Assembly (NCBI RefSeq): GCF_001424145.1
Contig: NZ_LMQM01000010.1
Coordinates: 382,833-446,832 of the forward strand
DNA: 64,000 nucleotides
Direction of reading: 5' to 3'
Source: Chryseobacterium sp. Leaf404
Lineage (GTDB): Bacteria > Bacteroidota > Bacteroidia > Flavobacteriales > Weeksellaceae
Part shown: in pieces, positions 50,922-60,573 of the stretch
Layout of the letters: every line of letters starts with the position of its first letter
How positions within the stretch are numbered: the stretch's first letter is position 1
Notes under the pieces: generated by a model
What the model was told of the DNA's origin: nothing
The model's database searches: none
Seen by the model: the letters and a program-made list of their open reading frames with translations, nothing else
Made by a program: the position numbers and the translations under genes

Positions 50922-53846
50922 TTAAAAAGTGATGTTTGCTCCAAATATAAACGTTCTCGCCTGTGGATAAAATGCCCGGTCAATACCAAAGCTGTCACCA
51001 GCGGCAATTTCAGGATCATAACCTGTATATTTTGTAAATGTAACGAGATTTTCTGCTGTCACATAAAATCTAACTTTACTTGAACCAATACTTTCTGTAA
51101 CAGAAGAAGGAAGTGTGTAACCTAACTGAACCAGCTTCAATCTTACATAATCACCTTTCTGAAGGTAATAGTTTGAAAGTCTTGAATAATTCTGATTAGG
51201 ATCGTCTCTTGTAAGTCTTGGAGCTTCATTTGTAGAACCTTCACCAGTCCATCGATCTAAGATGGTAGTCTGATAATTGGCATCAATCATATCTAGTCTT
51301 CTTAGACCCTGGAAGATTTTATTACCTGCAGCACCTTGTGCAAACGCCATAAAATCCCAGTTTTTATAACTTAGATTAGCTGTTAATCCAAAAGTATACT
51401 TCGGAATTGAACTTCCCAGATTTACTTTATCATTATTATCAATTTTTCCGTCGCCGTTAGAATCAGCCCAGATAAAATCTCCAGGTTTTGCATTTGGAAG
51501 AATCATCTGTCCTCCGGAATTTACATAAGAATTAATTTGTGCCTGATTTTGGAATACTCCCAATGTCTGGAATCCGTAGAAAGAATTATAAGCCTGCCCA
51601 ACCTGAATTCTTTGAATCGGACCCATAGACTGAAATCCCGGACCATCTAAATATTCTCTGCCTCTTTCTAAGCTCGTTACAGTATTTTTAAGGTAAGCAA
51701 AATTACCGTTTAAAGAGACCGTAAAATTTGACCAGTTTTTTCTGTAGCCTAATTCAACTTCTACACCTTCATTTTCCATATCACCAATGTTTGCGGTGGG
51801 AGAAACAGTAACACCTACATATCCAGGGATATTGATCTGACGCAGAATATCAGAAGTTTTTTTCTTATAATAATCCACTGTAAGATTAAAATTATTAAAT
51901 AATTTCAAATCTGCAGCAATGTTCAGCTGTGAAGTCGTTTCCCATTTCAAATCTTTGTTTTCTAAAGTGTTTGGAATATATCCAGGATAAATTACGGGGT
52001 TTCCCTGAGCATCTATAAAAGTGTAATTGGCACCTGAAACGTAGAAGCTTGCAAACTGAAAATCTCCAATCCCATCATTACCCAAAATACCATATCCTCC
52101 GCGAAGTTTTAAAGTATTTATAATTTTATTTTCAGGCCAGAAGCTTTCTTTATCAACATTCCAACCTAAAGAGAAAGCAGGGAAAGTTCCCCAGTGATTA
52201 TTTTCACCAAATTTTGAAGATCCATCTGTTCTTAAAGTTCCGGTAAATAAATATTTATTGTCATAATCGTAGATAACCCTGCCAAAGTACGATGCTTTAT
52301 GGGTGTTGATATAATCCCATGCATTGGTATTCCTCTTGTCTGGTGCAACAAAGAAGTTGAAAGAGGCGTCCTGCCAGTTGTTTACTGGCAGACCTGTATG
52401 CGTAACCGTTTGTCCGAAACCAATGTTGTACTCATAATATCCATTCCCGATTAATGCATTGATATTGTGTTTTCCAAAACGGTTTTGATAGCTTAAAGTA
52501 TTCTCAGAGCTCCATTCAAATTTCTGTTGTGTTGTTCTGCTTAAGCTGTTTATACTTAAATTATTGTAATTCGGATTCAAATAAAATAAAGGCGTAAAGT
52601 TTTTGCTTCCCCAATATGCCTTTTTACCGTTCATGGAAGATTTCAACGTAAAATGTTTTAGAAACTTCACTTCGGCATAAACGTTTCCAACAAGGTCATC
52701 AGACCAGCCCACATTTCCAAGCTGAGTATTTCTAAATGCTAAAGGATTAGACATTTCCTGATTTACGTATGGAGAAATACCATACGGATTTCCATATTCG
52801 TCCCTGAAAAGATAAGGGGCAATTGATGGATTATTGTATGGTGCACTGTTTAGAACACTGGGATCTGTAATCACAGCAGGAGTGACAGGATCTAAATTAA
52901 TTGCAGAACTTAAAGGACCTCCGAATTCTCCGTTTGAGTTAATTCCCTGGTTTTTTGTGTTTGTATATGCAAAAGTTTGCCCTAAAGTTAACCAGTCTGT
53001 CACTTTATGCGAAGAGTTGATCCTACCTGTAAGTCTTTTGTAGTAAGAAATATCACTCATTACAATACCGGTCTGATCATAATAACCGAAAGATCCGAAA
53101 AATGTAGATTTCTCGTTTCCGCCGCTCACACTTACCTCATGATTTGATCTTGTAGAATTATTGAAAATAAGACTTTGCCAATCTGTTCCTTCGCCCAGAC
53201 TTGCAACATTGGAGAAACGTGGAGCTTTGCCGTCATTGGTAAGACCTTCGTTTATTACTGTTGCGTATTCAGTTGCATTAAGAAGATCTAACTTTTTCGC
53301 AGCTTTACCAAATCCGTAGAAACCATTGTATGATAAATTGAGTTTGCCCCGTTTTCCTTTTTTAGTAGTTACTAAGATCACTCCTCGTGCTGCAGATACT
53401 CCGTAAATCGCAGAAGAAGCTCCATCTTTCAGTACCTCAATACTTTCAATATCAGATTGATTAAGCCATCCAATACCGTCTACTACAATACCGTCTACTA
53501 CCCACAAAGGATCGTTGCTCGAAGAATAGCTGGTTACCCCTCTTACACGGATAGTTGCAGATGATCCAGGCTGGCCCGAATTGGTAATTACATTTACACC
53601 TGCAGCTCTACCCTGCAATACCTGCTCAGGTTTACCTGCCGGAATATTCTCAATATCACTCGCTTTTATGCTGGATATTGCTCCCGTTACATTACTTTTT
53701 CTTTGGGTACCATATCCAATCATAACCACTTCCTCAATCTTCTGCTCTTTCTGAACAGTGTCTGCCGGTGTAGTCTGCGCATTGAAATTTGCCGTAAAAT
53801 AAAGCGCGGCAATAATCCCCAAACCTCTTGATATTCTTACATTCAT
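50922..53846 (-). CDS. SusC/RagA TonB-linked outer-membrane transporter
   Basis: A 974-aa receptor: signal peptide 1-23, TonB box around 38-46 (IEEVVMIGYG), plug domain about 50-165 with VRGVTSYSSSNDPLWVVDGI, and a barrel to the C-terminal strand ending FGANITF. It lacks the carboxypeptidase-regulatory domain that precedes the plug in many SusC proteins, so it is short for the family. It imports oligosaccharides with the SusD partner immediately downstream. It is the first gene of the leftward glucan locus and is divergent from the MFS gene across 176 bases. Confidence 0.97.
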   Translation of the reverse strand: MNVRISRGLGIIAALYFTANFNAQTTPADTVQKEQKIEEVVMIGYGTQRKSNVTGAISSIKASDIENIPAGKPEQVLQGRAAGVNVITNSGQPGSSATIRVRGVTSYSSSNDPLWVVDGIVVDGIGWLNQSDIESIEVLKDGASSAIYGVSAARGVILVTTKKGKRGKLNLSYNGFYGFGKAAKKLDLLNATEYATVINEGLTNDGKAPRFSNVASLGEGTDWQSLIFNNSTRSNHEVSVSGGNEKSTFFGSFGYYDQTGIVMSDISYYKRLTGRINSSHKVTDWLTLGQTFAYTNTKNQGINSNGEFGGPLSSAINLDPVTPAVITDPSVLNSAPYNNPSIAPYLFRDEYGNPYGISPYVNQEMSNPLAFRNTQLGNVGWSDDLVGNVYAEVKFLKHFTLKSSMNGKKAYWGSKNFTPLFYLNPNYNNLSINSLSRTTQQKFEWSSENTLSYQNRFGKHNINALIGNGYYEYNIGFGQTVTHTGLPVNNWQDASFNFFVAPDKRNTNAWDYINTHKASYFGRVIYDYDNKYLFTGTLRTDGSSKFGENNHWGTFPAFSLGWNVDKESFWPENKIINTLKLRGGYGILGNDGIGDFQFASFYVSGANYTFIDAQGNPVIYPGYIPNTLENKDLKWETTSQLNIAADLKLFNNFNLTVDYYKKKTSDILRQINIPGYVGVTVSPTANIGDMENEGVEVELGYRKNWSNFTVSLNGNFAYLKNTVTSLERGREYLDGPGFQSMGPIQRIQVGQAYNSFYGFQTLGVFQNQAQINSYVNSGGQMILPNAKPGDFIWADSNGDGKIDNNDKVNLGSSIPKYTFGLTANLSYKNWDFMAFAQGAAGNKIFQGLRRLDMIDANYQTTILDRWTGEGSTNEAPRLTRDDPNQNYSRLSNYYLQKGDYVRLKLVQLGYTLPSSVTESIGSSKVRFYVTAENLVTFTKYTGYDPEIAAGDSFGIDRAFYPQARTFIFGANITF

Positions 53847-54022
53847 ATTATAGATAGTTTTTAATTCTCAAATTGAGACAATAAAAATATTATTTTTTTT
53901 GAATAGTTAACATATTTTTAATATTTATTTTAATATTTCCTTTACTTTTGGGCTTTCACAGAGTTTATCTTCTGTTAATTTGTAAGAAATTGACGATTTT
54001 TAATGAAAAAAACTTCCCGTAA
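53847..54022. promoter_or_regulatory. Divergent control region between susC and the MFS gene
   Basis: The 176-base AT-rich spacer carries the direct repeat TTTTAATATTT at 53916-53926 and again at 53928-53938, each with a palindromic AATATT centre. It also holds a weak promoter-like TCAATTTG toward susC. The repeat is a candidate operator for the NrtR-like regulator at 55226. The operator assignment is inference. Confidence 0.45.
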
Positions 54023-55201
54023 ATGACTGCTACAAGGAAAATTGCCCTTCCACTGAAACTCACATTCCTCATCTTCTCCATGGTGCTGAACTGCATGGGA
54101 ATTATTATTTTACAACTTTCTTCTGAAGATGTTTCCTACAACAAACTTGGACTGCTGGAGGCTTTTAAAGACTTGCCTATTGCATTCATTTCTCTTTTTT
54201 CAGTGAGTTTCATCAGCAGAACAGGAACCAAAATTTCTCTGATCTCAGCTTTACTTATTGTTGCCCTCTGCTCTCTCATTCTGCCCTTCGTTGAAGTTTT
54301 CTGGTTTTACAAAGTGTGGTTTGCCATAATCGGAACCTGTTTTGCGCTGGGAAAAATCTGCGTATTTAATATCATAAAGAATAATATTACAGAAGAAAAA
54401 ACTTTAACAAAAACCATGAGCAGCGTTGAAGCATCTTTTATGATAGGAATTTTTGTGGTCAACACCGGATTTGGCTGGCTCATTTCAAGTGATTACGGAG
54501 AATTCTGGAAATTCGGCTTCATCGGAATTGCACTGGTGAGTTTTTTTACTCTCTATCTTTTCACCAAAGTTGAAATCACCGAAACGGAAAACAGAAACGC
54601 TTCCCTGCTTCCAGATTTGACTGGGTTTGGAAAACCTGCATTCATCGCTTTTTTCGGCCTGCTTTTTTTTATTGTTTTTACCGAACAGAGTTTTAATTCC
54701 TGGCTGCCGTCGTATTACAAAAATCATTTGGGTGTAGATTCATTTTTTGCTCTGCAGGCTACGTCTTTTCTGGCAGTCTTCAGTTATCTGGGCCGAATCT
54801 TCACCGCACAGCTGATCAGAAAGTTTGATCTGTCTAATTATTTCTACCTCTGCGTTGCGATGGTTCTGGTGATTCTGAGTATTATCATTGCAGTCCAGTT
54901 TACACACAGCGGAAAGTCTTCAGTATTGCTTTTTATTTTTCCGGTCATTGGTTTCTTTCTGGCACCGCTTTATCCCGTTGCCAATTCAAAAATGATTGCA
55001 TCTGCAGACAAAGAAAGGATCAACGTTTTGACCTCTGTTATCGTTATTTTTTCATCTCTGGGCAGTTCGGCGAGTTCAGCATTGATTTCCATCCTGTTTC
55101 AAAACAAAATGCTGGATTTCTACGCAGTCTTTATTTTTGCAGCTGTAAGCATCGTTTTTCTGTTCGGAATTTCATTTTTTAAAGCGATTAATCAAAAATA
55201 A
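54023..55201 (+). CDS. MFS transporter, sugar-type
   Basis: A 392-aa, twelve-helix major facilitator with two six-helix halves (helices at about 12-32, 45-64, 72-92, 96-115, 135-155, 160-178, 205-225, 240-260, 270-290, 295-315, 330-350 and 360-380). No motif fixes the substrate, but the position upstream of a sugar-responsive-type regulator and divergent from a glucan locus suggests a sugar such as glucose. It is followed by the NrtR-like gene after 24 bases, so the two are probably one operon. Confidence 0.85.
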   Translation: MTATRKIALPLKLTFLIFSMVLNCMGIIILQLSSEDVSYNKLGLLEAFKDLPIAFISLFSVSFISRTGTKISLISALLIVALCSLILPFVEVFWFYKVWFAIIGTCFALGKICVFNIIKNNITEEKTLTKTMSSVEASFMIGIFVVNTGFGWLISSDYGEFWKFGFIGIALVSFFTLYLFTKVEITETENRNASLLPDLTGFGKPAFIAFFGLLFFIVFTEQSFNSWLPSYYKNHLGVDSFFALQATSFLAVFSYLGRIFTAQLIRKFDLSNYFYLCVAMVLVILSIIIAVQFTHSGKSSVLLFIFPVIGFFLAPLYPVANSKMIASADKERINVLTSVIVIFSSLGSSASSALISILFQNKMLDFYAVFIFAAVSIVFLFGISFFKAINQK

Positions 55202-55225
55202 TAGAAATAATTATATTTTTACAGC

Positions 55226-56014
55226 ATGAAAACAGACCATAATAAAAATATTGAAACCCTGAAAGAACTTATCGACAGCAAAGATTTTATCCCAAATCTG
55301 TCGGTAGACTGTACTATTTTCGGCTTTCATGACGGTATTTTGAAAGTCTTGCTTTTAAAATATCATGATTTGGATCTGTACTCACTTCCCGGAGGTTTTG
55401 TTTTTTTGGACGAAGACCTCCGCGATGCTGCCTCAAGGGTTTTGTTTGAAAGAACGCATCTTAAAGATATTTTTCTGGAACAGTTTCACACCTTTGGAAG
55501 GATGAGCCGTACCGAAAATAATGTACATAAAACTTTAATACAGAACAAAGGTCTTGATGTAAGCGAAAATCACTGGATTTTACAACGTTTTATAACCGTA
55601 GGATACTGCAGTTTGATTGATTATTCACTTGCCAACACTTTCCCCGATGCATTCAATGAAACATGCGCCTGGTTTGAGGTAGACAAACTTCCTGCAATGG
55701 CTTTTGACCACGACAGAATCATCAGATCCGGGCTTGAGTTTCTGAGAGACAATATTGATACTCAGGTGGCAGCTTCAAACCTTCTTCCGGAGAAATTTAC
55801 AATGAAAGATTTACAAAGTCTTTATGAAACAATTTTGGGAGAATCTTTCAGAAGAAACAATTTTCAGAGAAAAATTTTAAGCATGAATATGCTCGAAAGA
55901 CTTGAAAAATTATATGATGGCTCAGCAAACAAAGCACCCTATCTTTATAAATTTATAGAGAAATACCATTCAAAATCAAAGCCTTACACTTTTTTGGAAG
56001 ACGATTTCGCATAA
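55226..56014 (+). CDS. NrtR-like NUDIX transcriptional regulator
   Basis: A 262-aa protein: NUDIX domain about 18-150 and a C-terminal winged helix (about 170-255, FTMKDLQSLYETILGESFRRNNFQRKILSMNM). The NUDIX box is degenerate: GGFVFLDEDL then RVLFERTHL, where the catalytic REUxEE sequence is lost. That points to a sensor domain rather than an active hydrolase, as in NrtR and Bacteroides sugar regulators of this family. It probably binds a sugar or nucleotide and controls the MFS gene and the divergent glucan locus. The upstream sequence has a TATATTTT box six bases before the ATG. Confidence 0.88.
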   Translation: MKTDHNKNIETLKELIDSKDFIPNLSVDCTIFGFHDGILKVLLLKYHDLDLYSLPGGFVFLDEDLRDAASRVLFERTHLKDIFLEQFHTFGRMSRTENNVHKTLIQNKGLDVSENHWILQRFITVGYCSLIDYSLANTFPDAFNETCAWFEVDKLPAMAFDHDRIIRSGLEFLRDNIDTQVAASNLLPEKFTMKDLQSLYETILGESFRRNNFQRKILSMNMLERLEKLYDGSANKAPYLYKFIEKYHSKSKPYTFLEDDFA

Positions 56015-56096
56015 GATTTTTTAGTTTTTCATTTTTTATACAAGATAATTTTTTGTCAGAGTTTAAAAAATCTTATTTTTAGGAAAACAAAATTTT

Positions 56097-57275
56097 ATGT
56101 CATATTATCCGCTTACCAGCATACCAGATTATTTTGGAATTGATGCTTTTTTAACCGACGAGCACAAACTCATCAGAGAGTCTGTGCGCGATTGGGTTGA
56201 AAGTTTTGTAATGCCCAATATAGATCAGGCTGCTCAAAACCACACCGATCTGCCGAATCTGATGAAAGAATTGGGAAATATTGGTGCTTTGGGACCATAC
56301 ATTCCTGAAGAATACGGCGGTTCAGGGCTTGACCAGATTTCTTATGGTTTGATTATGCTGGAACTGGAAAGAGGAGATTCCGCGGTTCGTTCGGCGGCCT
56401 CTGTTCAAAGTTCTCTGGTGATGTTTCCGATTAATGAGTTCGGTTCTGAAGAGCAAAAAAAGAAATATTTACCAAAATTAGCATCAGGCGAAATGATCGG
56501 TTCTTTCGGTCTTACTGAGCCTAATCATGGTTCAGATCCAGGCTCAATGGAAACCTATTTCAAAGATATGGGAGATCATTATCTTCTGAATGGAGCCAAA
56601 ATGTGGATTACCAATTCACCACTTTGCGATATTGCTGTAATCTGGGCCAAAAATGAAGAAGGAAAAGTACAGGGATTAATCGTTGAAAGAGGAATGGAAG
56701 GCTTTACCACTCCTGAAACCCACAACAAATGGAGTTTGAGAGCTTCAAAAACTGGCGAACTGGTTTTCAATGATGTTAAAGTTCCTAAAGAAAATTTATT
56801 ACCCAACGTCACAGGATTAAAAGGACCGTTATCCTGTTTAAATTCTGCCCGTTACGGAATTTCTTGGGGTGTAATTGGTGCGGCAATTGATTGCTACTGT
56901 ACTGCTGTTCAATATTCTAAAGAAAGAAAACAGTTTGGAAAACCAATCGGATCTTTCCAATTACAACAGAAAAAATTGGCTGAATTTTTAACTGAAATTA
57001 CAAAAGCTCAGTTGCTTTGTTTACAGTTAGGAAATCTTAAAAATGACCATAAAGCTACTCCGGCACAGATTTCTATGGCGAAAAGAAACAACGTAAAAAT
57101 GGCGATTGATATTGCCAGAGAATCAAGACAGATTCTTGGTGGAATGGGAATTATGGGAGAATTTCCGATGATGCGTCACGCTGCGAATTTAGAATCTGTA
57201 ATCACTTACGAAGGAACCCACGATGTTCATTTGTTGATTACGGGATTGGATATTACCGGTTTTAATGCATTCTAA
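56097..57275 (+). CDS. gcdH: Glutaryl-CoA dehydrogenase
   Basis: A 392-aa acyl-CoA dehydrogenase that oxidises and decarboxylates glutaryl-CoA to crotonyl-CoA in lysine and tryptophan breakdown. It follows human GCDH closely in ERGDSAVRSAASVQSSLVM, FGLTEPNHGSDPGSMET, WITNSPLCDIAVIWA and CLNSARYGISWGVIGA. The catalytic Glu372 sits in the C-terminal TYEGTHDVHLLITGLDITG. FAD is bound by the usual residues. It is a single gene followed by a hairpin terminator. Confidence 0.94.
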   Translation: MSYYPLTSIPDYFGIDAFLTDEHKLIRESVRDWVESFVMPNIDQAAQNHTDLPNLMKELGNIGALGPYIPEEYGGSGLDQISYGLIMLELERGDSAVRSAASVQSSLVMFPINEFGSEEQKKKYLPKLASGEMIGSFGLTEPNHGSDPGSMETYFKDMGDHYLLNGAKMWITNSPLCDIAVIWAKNEEGKVQGLIVERGMEGFTTPETHNKWSLRASKTGELVFNDVKVPKENLLPNVTGLKGPLSCLNSARYGISWGVIGAAIDCYCTAVQYSKERKQFGKPIGSFQLQQKKLAEFLTEITKAQLLCLQLGNLKNDHKATPAQISMAKRNNVKMAIDIARESRQILGGMGIMGEFPMMRHAANLESVITYEGTHDVHLLITGLDITGFNAF

Positions 57276-57290
57276 AATATAACATTTAAA

Positions 57291-57328
57291 TCTTCAAGGT
57301 TTTAGAAACCTTGAAGGTTTATTTTTTC
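57291..57328 (+). terminator. Terminator of gcdH
   Basis: CTTCAAGGTTT and AAACCTTGAAG pair around a three-base loop and are followed by a T run. Confidence 0.88.
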
Positions 57329-57331
57329 CAA

Positions 57332-60034
57332 TTAATTTCCGGCAAAAGTTTTTACATTTTCCACAAAACTCATTTCAGGATTTAAAATCTCAAGAATTAA
57401 ATTCTGTATAGAAACCATTGCGTTCTGCAATTCTCCCTGAGCAAATTCCAGTGCCACTACTCCTTTTTTGGCATCAGCAAAACTCCAGATTCCTGTTTGC
57501 ATTGGCAGTCCCCAAAATTCAGGAAGACTTTGAACAACGTACTGGTAAAGACAAAGTTGCATTGCCTGTTTCCGGTCGCTGTTCTGGAAATAATCATCCT
57601 GATTCAGTTCATCAATTTTGATCGTCAGATTTTTTGTTTTTGCGGTTTTGTAATCAATGATTCTGATGGTTCCGTTGAGCTGATCAATACGGTCAATATA
57701 CCCATAAAAAGAGATTTTATCCGTTAACTCTTCATCAATATAAAAATCTACATTTTCAAATTTTCTTTCGATGTCGATAATTTTCAGTTCGTTTCCATTT
57801 TTAATCAGATCCAGGTCGACATTTAAAACAGATTCAATCACCTTTTTAGCGATGGCTCTGTGTATAAAATTCATCCCCTTTTCGTAAAATTCCGGCTGGT
57901 GTTTCAACTTTTCAATGGCTCCGTCAATGTAATGATCAATTGCTTGAATTGATTTTTGTAAATCACTTTCCTTTAAAACTTTACCTTTGAATACTTCATA
58001 AATATCCTGAAGTGAATAATGAACCAAATTTCCGTAATTTCTTACAGAAAGTTCTTCTTCAATTTCGTCTGTTTCAGATGTATTTAAAATTTTAGAAGTG
58101 TAAAAATCAACAGGATTATAAAGATAGCTCGTTAAATGTGAAGCTGAAACCCTCTCTTTCCAGCTCTGAAGTTTCTGCATTACAGCTTCAGTTTTTTGGA
58201 TTTCAATCGGTTCTGTTTTTATTGGCTCACTAGTGTTTTCTATGATTAAATGCTCGATGTGATGACTGCTTTCCATCTCGATTTGCGTGATAAAACGGCT
58301 TTTTTCACCTGTATTCACACCAGAACTTAAAGCATTGTAAAGCAAATGCACATTCTCAGCATCTTGAATCAAGCGGTAAAAATGATAGGCATAAATACTG
58401 TCATTTTCAAGATATGTATGAAGCTCAAAATGCCTTCTGATGTCAAAAGGAATGTAGGTGTTCTGAGAATTTCCGAGTGGAAGTTTTCCTTCGTTTACCG
58501 ATAAGAGAATGACGTTTTTAAAGTTGAGCAAACGTGTTTCCAAAAGTCCCATTACCTGAAGGCCTTTCAGAGGTTCACCCTGAAAATCAATACTTTCTGT
58601 GTTGATATGCTGATTGATCAAAACCTCGAGCGTTTCCATTTTAATATCAAACTGATACGGAAGAATCTGGTTTTTCAAAAGCCTGAAAGCATTTTCGAAA
58701 TGAGAAATATTTTCGTACTGAATATCGTCAATTTCCAGCCATTTCAAACCGACACAAAAGTCTGTCAATAAATCAAGATATATCTGAGCCGAATCGGCTT
58801 TCAGCAAAAGTTTAAAATAAGAAAGCTCAGAAAGTAGCTCTGAAAAAAGGTTTCTCGAGGTATAAACGATATTCCTCTCCTCTATTTTTGATTTAAAATT
58901 TGAGATAATCTTCTCGTCAGATTCCGACGCAGGAAGTTCTTCAAGAATGGGGTAAATATCTCTGTAATAGTAAGTTGTTTTATTCTTCTCAAGCTGTTTC
59001 TGAAGATAAAAAAGTTGTTTTATAGCATTGGAAAAAGACAGGTTTTTTAACGGAAAACCCATTGTGATATTCAGATGATCCACAGCATGCATTACATCAA
59101 GACTTGCTGGCAAAAGATTTTCATCCAAAAGCACAACGACAGTGTCAGAGTAGTCGGCATCAAGGCTTTCTCTAAAGATTTCAGGCAAAATTTTGGTCTG
59201 CGTGATATTCCCCGAAACTTCGTAAACTTTAATGTTTTTTGGCTGGTTAAAATCATTTTCAATCCATGTAAATTCACGGCTGTCATTGAATTCTTTCCAT
59301 GTTTTGTGATCTCTCAGAAATTTCCCTGCTTCCTGTCTTTCATCGTCGAAATAATATCTGTCTCCCTGAAAATAACACTGCGCTTTGTCCCACTGCAAAA
59401 GGTTTCTTACCAGTTTTTCTTCGACGGGTGTAAAAGCATTGAATCCGCAGAAAACAAATTTTCTATCCGTCTCTGTGGCATATTTTTGAATTTTTTCCGT
59501 CGCTATTTCATGAATCATTCCCGAAGTTGCCCAGTTTTTTTCAAGCAACGCGTATTTCAGAGCCGGCAAATAAATATTCATGTTCCTCCAGAAGTTCAGG
59601 AACTTTTTTCTTGGAACCTCATCCTGATCCCCCAAATCCTGAGCCCATTCTTTGATGCGTTCTTCATCAAACATGTACTGCAAAACTGCAGTGTCGGAAT
59701 CTGAAAATTTCAGAATGTCATCCCAGTCTTTCTGTAATGTCGGAAACCACTTCAGAAAGTCTGAAAAACTATCCTGCGGAATAAGATTAAGTTTTCTGTA
59801 AACATCATAGGAAAACAACCACAGAGAAATCCCCTGAATGGGCTGCTGGTCAACGATATCCACAATAAGATCTTCCACCGTAAAAAAATCCGGCAAAAAA
59901 CCGGAATATTTTTTTTCTTCGAGAATCTGGCGGATGAAAACTATCGGCCTTTTCCCCGGCAATACAATGCTGAATTTTGAAAGATCGCTTTCCTGAGCCA
60001 GCAGTTCATCGATTATTTTATTAAGAAACTTCAA
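57332..60034 (-). CDS. PD-(D/E)XK nuclease-family protein, AddB-like
   Basis: A 900-aa protein in the AddB/RecB-like group. A helicase-like N-terminal part without a full Walker A is followed by a C-terminal PD-(D/E)XK nuclease domain (about 650-860) with the signatures YGNLVHYSLQDIYE, GYIDRIDQLNGTIRIIDYKTAKT and QAMQLCLYQYVV. AddAB resects double-strand breaks. The partner AddA is not in the window. I do not see the four-Cys iron-sulphur site of classical AddB. Its start overlaps the DUF922 stop by four bases. The end lies at a dense convergent junction with gcdH. Confidence 0.87.
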   Translation of the reverse strand: MKFLNKIIDELLAQESDLSKFSIVLPGKRPIVFIRQILEEKKYSGFLPDFFTVEDLIVDIVDQQPIQGISLWLFSYDVYRKLNLIPQDSFSDFLKWFPTLQKDWDDILKFSDSDTAVLQYMFDEERIKEWAQDLGDQDEVPRKKFLNFWRNMNIYLPALKYALLEKNWATSGMIHEIATEKIQKYATETDRKFVFCGFNAFTPVEEKLVRNLLQWDKAQCYFQGDRYYFDDERQEAGKFLRDHKTWKEFNDSREFTWIENDFNQPKNIKVYEVSGNITQTKILPEIFRESLDADYSDTVVVLLDENLLPASLDVMHAVDHLNITMGFPLKNLSFSNAIKQLFYLQKQLEKNKTTYYYRDIYPILEELPASESDEKIISNFKSKIEERNIVYTSRNLFSELLSELSYFKLLLKADSAQIYLDLLTDFCVGLKWLEIDDIQYENISHFENAFRLLKNQILPYQFDIKMETLEVLINQHINTESIDFQGEPLKGLQVMGLLETRLLNFKNVILLSVNEGKLPLGNSQNTYIPFDIRRHFELHTYLENDSIYAYHFYRLIQDAENVHLLYNALSSGVNTGEKSRFITQIEMESSHHIEHLIIENTSEPIKTEPIEIQKTEAVMQKLQSWKERVSASHLTSYLYNPVDFYTSKILNTSETDEIEEELSVRNYGNLVHYSLQDIYEVFKGKVLKESDLQKSIQAIDHYIDGAIEKLKHQPEFYEKGMNFIHRAIAKKVIESVLNVDLDLIKNGNELKIIDIERKFENVDFYIDEELTDKISFYGYIDRIDQLNGTIRIIDYKTAKTKNLTIKIDELNQDDYFQNSDRKQAMQLCLYQYVVQSLPEFWGLPMQTGIWSFADAKKGVVALEFAQGELQNAMVSIQNLILEILNPEMSFVENVKTFAGN

Positions 60035-60573
60035 TGTGAGCGGTATTTGTCTAGTTTTTTAAGTTCTTCAGCAACTGTTTTATTATAAAAGAGCTGTTTC
60101 TCCTCATCAATTCCATGATTACTTTCTTTGTCGTAAAGGCGCTGAAAACGCTTATATTCTGCTAAATTAGACTTGTAAATTTCTTCAAACTTAGTTTGAT
60201 AATCTTTTGAATTTTTAATTTCGTCAAATATTTTCTTCCGTAATATTCTTCCGTAAAGTTCTGCAATATCAAAATGAAGCTGTTCGTGATTTAAAGTCCA
60301 TTCGCCAGTAATTCCATCCACTTTCCATGATTTTTGTACATCAAAAAAAACTAAAACTTTGATAGTTACTGGTGCTTTTGGATCTGTAGTAGTTTCGGCT
60401 TTATAGCCCATACCTACATTGGCAAATGCAACAACACTGCTGTCTTTATCTTTATTATTATCGCTTTGAAAATCCTCCCACGTAAGCTTCCTCCCTTCAC
60501 TCCAGTAGATTTTCTGAGCTGAAATAAAGACAAAGGATATTAAAAGTAAAAAAGCTGAAAATCTATATTTCAT
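60031..60573 (-). CDS. DUF922 family secreted putative zinc protease
   Basis: A 180-aa exported protein, signal peptide 1-19. The motif HEQLHFDIAELYGR has His96 and His100 as zinc ligands in an HExxH pattern, with a possible third ligand Glu105. This fits DUF922, whose members are predicted zinc peptidases. The target is not known. Its start shares one base with the stop of the upstream lipoprotein gene, and its stop overlaps the AddB-like start, so three genes are one operon. Confidence 0.88.
   Translation of the reverse strand: MKYRFSAFLLLISFVFISAQKIYWSEGRKLTWEDFQSDNNKDKDSSVVAFANVGMGYKAETTTDPKAPVTIKVLVFFDVQKSWKVDGITGEWTLNHEQLHFDIAELYGRILRKKIFDEIKNSKDYQTKFEEIYKSNLAEYKRFQRLYDKESNHGIDEEKQLFYNKTVAEELKKLDKYRSH

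Noticed and set aside
59075-59704. 209-aa open frame on the plus strand
   Set aside because: It lies wholly inside the AddB-like gene on the opposite strand, has Phe/Cys/Ile-rich composition typical of an antisense shadow and no family resemblance.
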